Shown here: positions 6,106 through 7,138 of the stretch, in pieces
How the letters are laid out: each line of letters begins with the position of its first letter
How positions within the stretch are numbered: position 1 is the stretch's first letter
Source of the DNA: a bacterium (Candidatus Torokbacteria) CG_4_10_14_0_2_um_filter_35_8
Lineage (GTDB): Bacteria; Patescibacteriota; GCA-2792135
Direction of reading: 5' to 3'
Assembly (NCBI GenBank): GCA_002792135.1
Contig: PFNU01000094.1
Span: forward strand, 1-7,138
Length of the DNA stretch: 7,138 bases
Program-made: the position numbers and the translations under genes
Notes under the pieces: generated by a model
Told to the model about the DNA's origin: nothing
The model's database searches: none
What the model saw: only the letters and a program-made list of their open reading frames with translations

Positions 6106-6576
6106 ATGGAAGATACAATTATTTTAGTGCAAATTGCTGTGGTAGTAGCTTTTCTGATCTGGCTTGTAATCCTCTCCTTAAAAATTCTACGATTATCTAG
6201 ATTAGCAAAGGAATTTTTTGCAGGGAAAAAGGGCAAAGATTTAGAAGGAGTAATTAAGTCTCATTCTAAGAGAATCAAGGATGCAGAAACTGATATTAAA
6301 GACCTTTATACTTTAGAAAAAGATCTGGATAAAAAATCAGAGTTTTATATTCAAAAAGTAGGACTTGTAAAATACAATGCTTTTCCTGATAACGGTGGAG
6401 GAATAAGTTTTTCTCTTGCTCTTCTTAATGGACACGACGACGGCATTATCTTAACTAATATCTACAATCGTGGAGTGTCTCGAATTTATGCCAAGCCGAT
6501 TAGAAAAGGAGAGTCTTCTATCCACCTTGCAGACGAAGAATTTGAAGCCTTGGAGCAGGCAAGAAAAAACAATTAA
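6106..6576 (+). CDS. DUF4446 family membrane protein
   Basis: 156 residues from the ATG at 6106 (MEDTIILVQ). One transmembrane helix at about 4-27 is followed by a basic and charged region with probable coiled coil (about 45-76), then the DUF4446 core. The core is marked by VGLVKYNAFPDNGGGISFSLALL and GIILTNIYNRGVSRIYAKPI-KGES, ending L-A-D-E-E-F-E-A-L. These blocks match the family pattern (VRYNAF..., LSF.LALLD, TSIYGR, YAKPI.KGES, LS.EE) closely. Function is unknown; the domain should face the cytoplasm behind its N-terminal anchor. The longer frame to 6004 was rejected because a promoter lies inside it and its residues are not family-like. It is co-oriented with bactofilin 32 nt downstream, suggesting a link to envelope or cell-shape organisation. 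Confidence 0.92.
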   Translation: MEDTIILVQIAVVVAFLIWLVILSLKILRLSRLAKEFFAGKKGKDLEGVIKSHSKRIKDAETDIKDLYTLEKDLDKKSEFYIQKVGLVKYNAFPDNGGGISFSLALLNGHDDGIILTNIYNRGVSRIYAKPIRKGESSIHLADEEFEALEQARKNN

Positions 6577-6608
6577 GAATTTTTAATTTTTAGTTTTAAA
6601 CTTTCTTT
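6577..6608 (+). repeat. heptads filling the DUF4446-bactofilin gap
   Basis: After the stop codon come four bases and then four in-phase heptamers (types TTTTAAT, TTTAAAC, TTTCTTT) that end directly at the bactofilin ATG. No Shine-Dalgarno fits in this gap. The T-run pieces lack a hairpin, so it is not a terminator and the genes are probably co-transcribed. Confidence 0.6.
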
Positions 6609-7007
6609 ATGGAAAACACAAATGATCTCTTAAACGCTAATGCTGCAGAAACAATCATAGGCTCTTCTGTTTCCATAGAAGGGGAGTTTAGATCTCAAAA
6701 CAATGTGAGAATTGATGGACGGGTGGTTGGTTTGGTGGAAACAGAAAAAGATTTAGCCGTTGGAGAAACTGCTAAAATCAAAGCTAATATCAGAGCGGAA
6801 AACGCAGTAATAGCAGGAAAAGTAGAAGGAGACATTACTGTCCAAAACCAACTTGAAATTACTGAAACAGGAGAAGTACTTGGAGATATAAAAGCAAAGA
6901 TAGTTGCTATTCAAGCAGGGGCTTTTTTCAATGGAAAGTGTGTCATGGGTGATGTAAAAGAAAGAGAAGAAACTCAAGAGCAACGGCAGCAAGGAGTATC
7001 AGGGTAG
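6609..7007 (+). CDS. bactofilin (polymer-forming cytoskeletal protein)
   Basis: 132 residues. The bactofilin domain (PF04519, CcmA-like) spans about 14-118: an IIG-x-x-VSIEGEF start, then right-handed beta-helix rungs with regularly spaced Gly and short hydrophobic strands (VRIDGRVVG, NAVIAGKVEGDI, LEITETGEVLGDI, GAFFNGKC). The short N-terminal tail (1-13) and Glu/Gln-rich C-terminal tail (about 119-132) are disordered, as in the family. Bactofilins polymerise without nucleotide into filaments at the inner membrane and often recruit wall-modifying enzymes. This one carries no membrane segment. The preceding membrane protein DUF4446 is its likely operon partner and could be its anchor, which is an inference. 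The length fits a minimal bactofilin. Confidence 0.95.
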   Translation: MENTNDLLNANAAETIIGSSVSIEGEFRSQNNVRIDGRVVGLVETEKDLAVGETAKIKANIRAENAVIAGKVEGDITVQNQLEITETGEVLGDIKAKIVAIQAGAFFNGKCVMGDVKEREETQEQRQQGVSG

Positions 7008-7023
7008 CAAGCTTAATAAATAG

Positions 7024-7094
7024 GAATTGAGAATCAAGAATTACGAATCACGAATTACGATTAGGAATTAGGAGGTTAGGAAGTTAGGAATTAG
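7024..7094. repeat. tandem array of ten GAATTA-type units
   Basis: Ten head-to-tail units of 6-8 nt (GAATTAC, GAATCAC, GAATTAG, GAAGTTAG types) start 17 nt after the bactofilin stop. Bases 7038-7057 are the exact reverse complement of 2602-2621. The remaining 7095-7138 holds a GAACTAGTTC palindrome (7101-7110) and the word CCTAGTAGCC (7112-7121) also found at 5948-5957. No terminator hairpin is seen before the window ends. Confidence 0.75.
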
Positions 7095-7138
7095 TCTGTA
7101 GAACTAGTTCTCCTAGTAGCCTTACACAATTCGTACAA

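Noticed and set aside
6753..6992. 79-aa minus-strand ORF
   Set aside because: Serine/phenylalanine-rich antisense shadow of the bactofilin gene.
7024..7094. CRISPR array
   Set aside because: Units are 6-8 nt and tandem without spacers; no repeat of 20-40 nt alternates with unique sequence, and there are no cas genes.

Overview
This AT-rich bacterial window holds eight features I would call genes: six protein-coding genes or likely genes with some homology or context support, plus two tRNAs. Two small hypothetical membrane or exported proteins are among the coding genes. Short genes separated by long, repeat-filled, AT-rich spacers, the bactofilin and DUF4446 families, and start codons without Shine-Dalgarno motifs suggest a Candidate Phyla Radiation (Patescibacteria) genome. 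That assignment is an inference from style, not from a marker gene. UGA and UAG appear to be used as stops normally.

Layout. Positions 1-187 hold two terminator-like hairpins. Positions 188-2269 (minus) encode a large exported surface protein with three CWB2 cell-wall-binding repeats, a fibronectin III-like segment and a C-terminal parallel beta-helix. Positions 2305-2806 are non-coding: a possible promoter, a long array of 7-nt units, then a cluster of GC-richer palindromes that runs into tRNA-Ala(GGC) (2805-2878, minus). Positions 2879-3256 are a second non-coding repeat block. Positions 3257-3880 (minus) encode a membrane-anchored DUF192 protein. A third heptad block (3891-4000) abuts tRNA-Arg(CCT) (4001-4072, minus), which has its own promoter. 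Positions 4133-4801 (minus) encode a protein resembling HhH-GPD DNA glycosylases; its true N-terminus seems to lie upstream, cut off by a one-base shift in an A7 tract. Positions 5099-5341 (plus) encode a small exported or membrane protein behind a good sigma70-type promoter. It converges on a 61-aa membrane protein (5521-5706, minus), with a terminator between them. Positions 5707-6042 are another repeat block. Positions 6106-7007 (plus) hold a two-gene unit, DUF4446 membrane protein plus bactofilin, driven by a clear promoter at 6043-6071. The window ends in another heptad array.

How the genes relate. The CWB2 protein, the DUF4446 protein and the bactofilin all belong to the cell envelope or cytoskeleton. 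Only the last two look co-transcribed. The remaining genes look like independent units.

The most unusual signal is in the spacers. Nearly all of them are built from degenerate units with a 7-nt (sometimes 8-nt) period. These often run inward as one motif on the left and as its complement on the right, flanking a core of modular GC-rich palindromes (TCAGCC/GGCTGA, TCCGTCCGCC/GGCGG, GCTACGGAGGA). I found no CRISPR array, rRNA, insertion sequence, phage gene or recognisable defence system.
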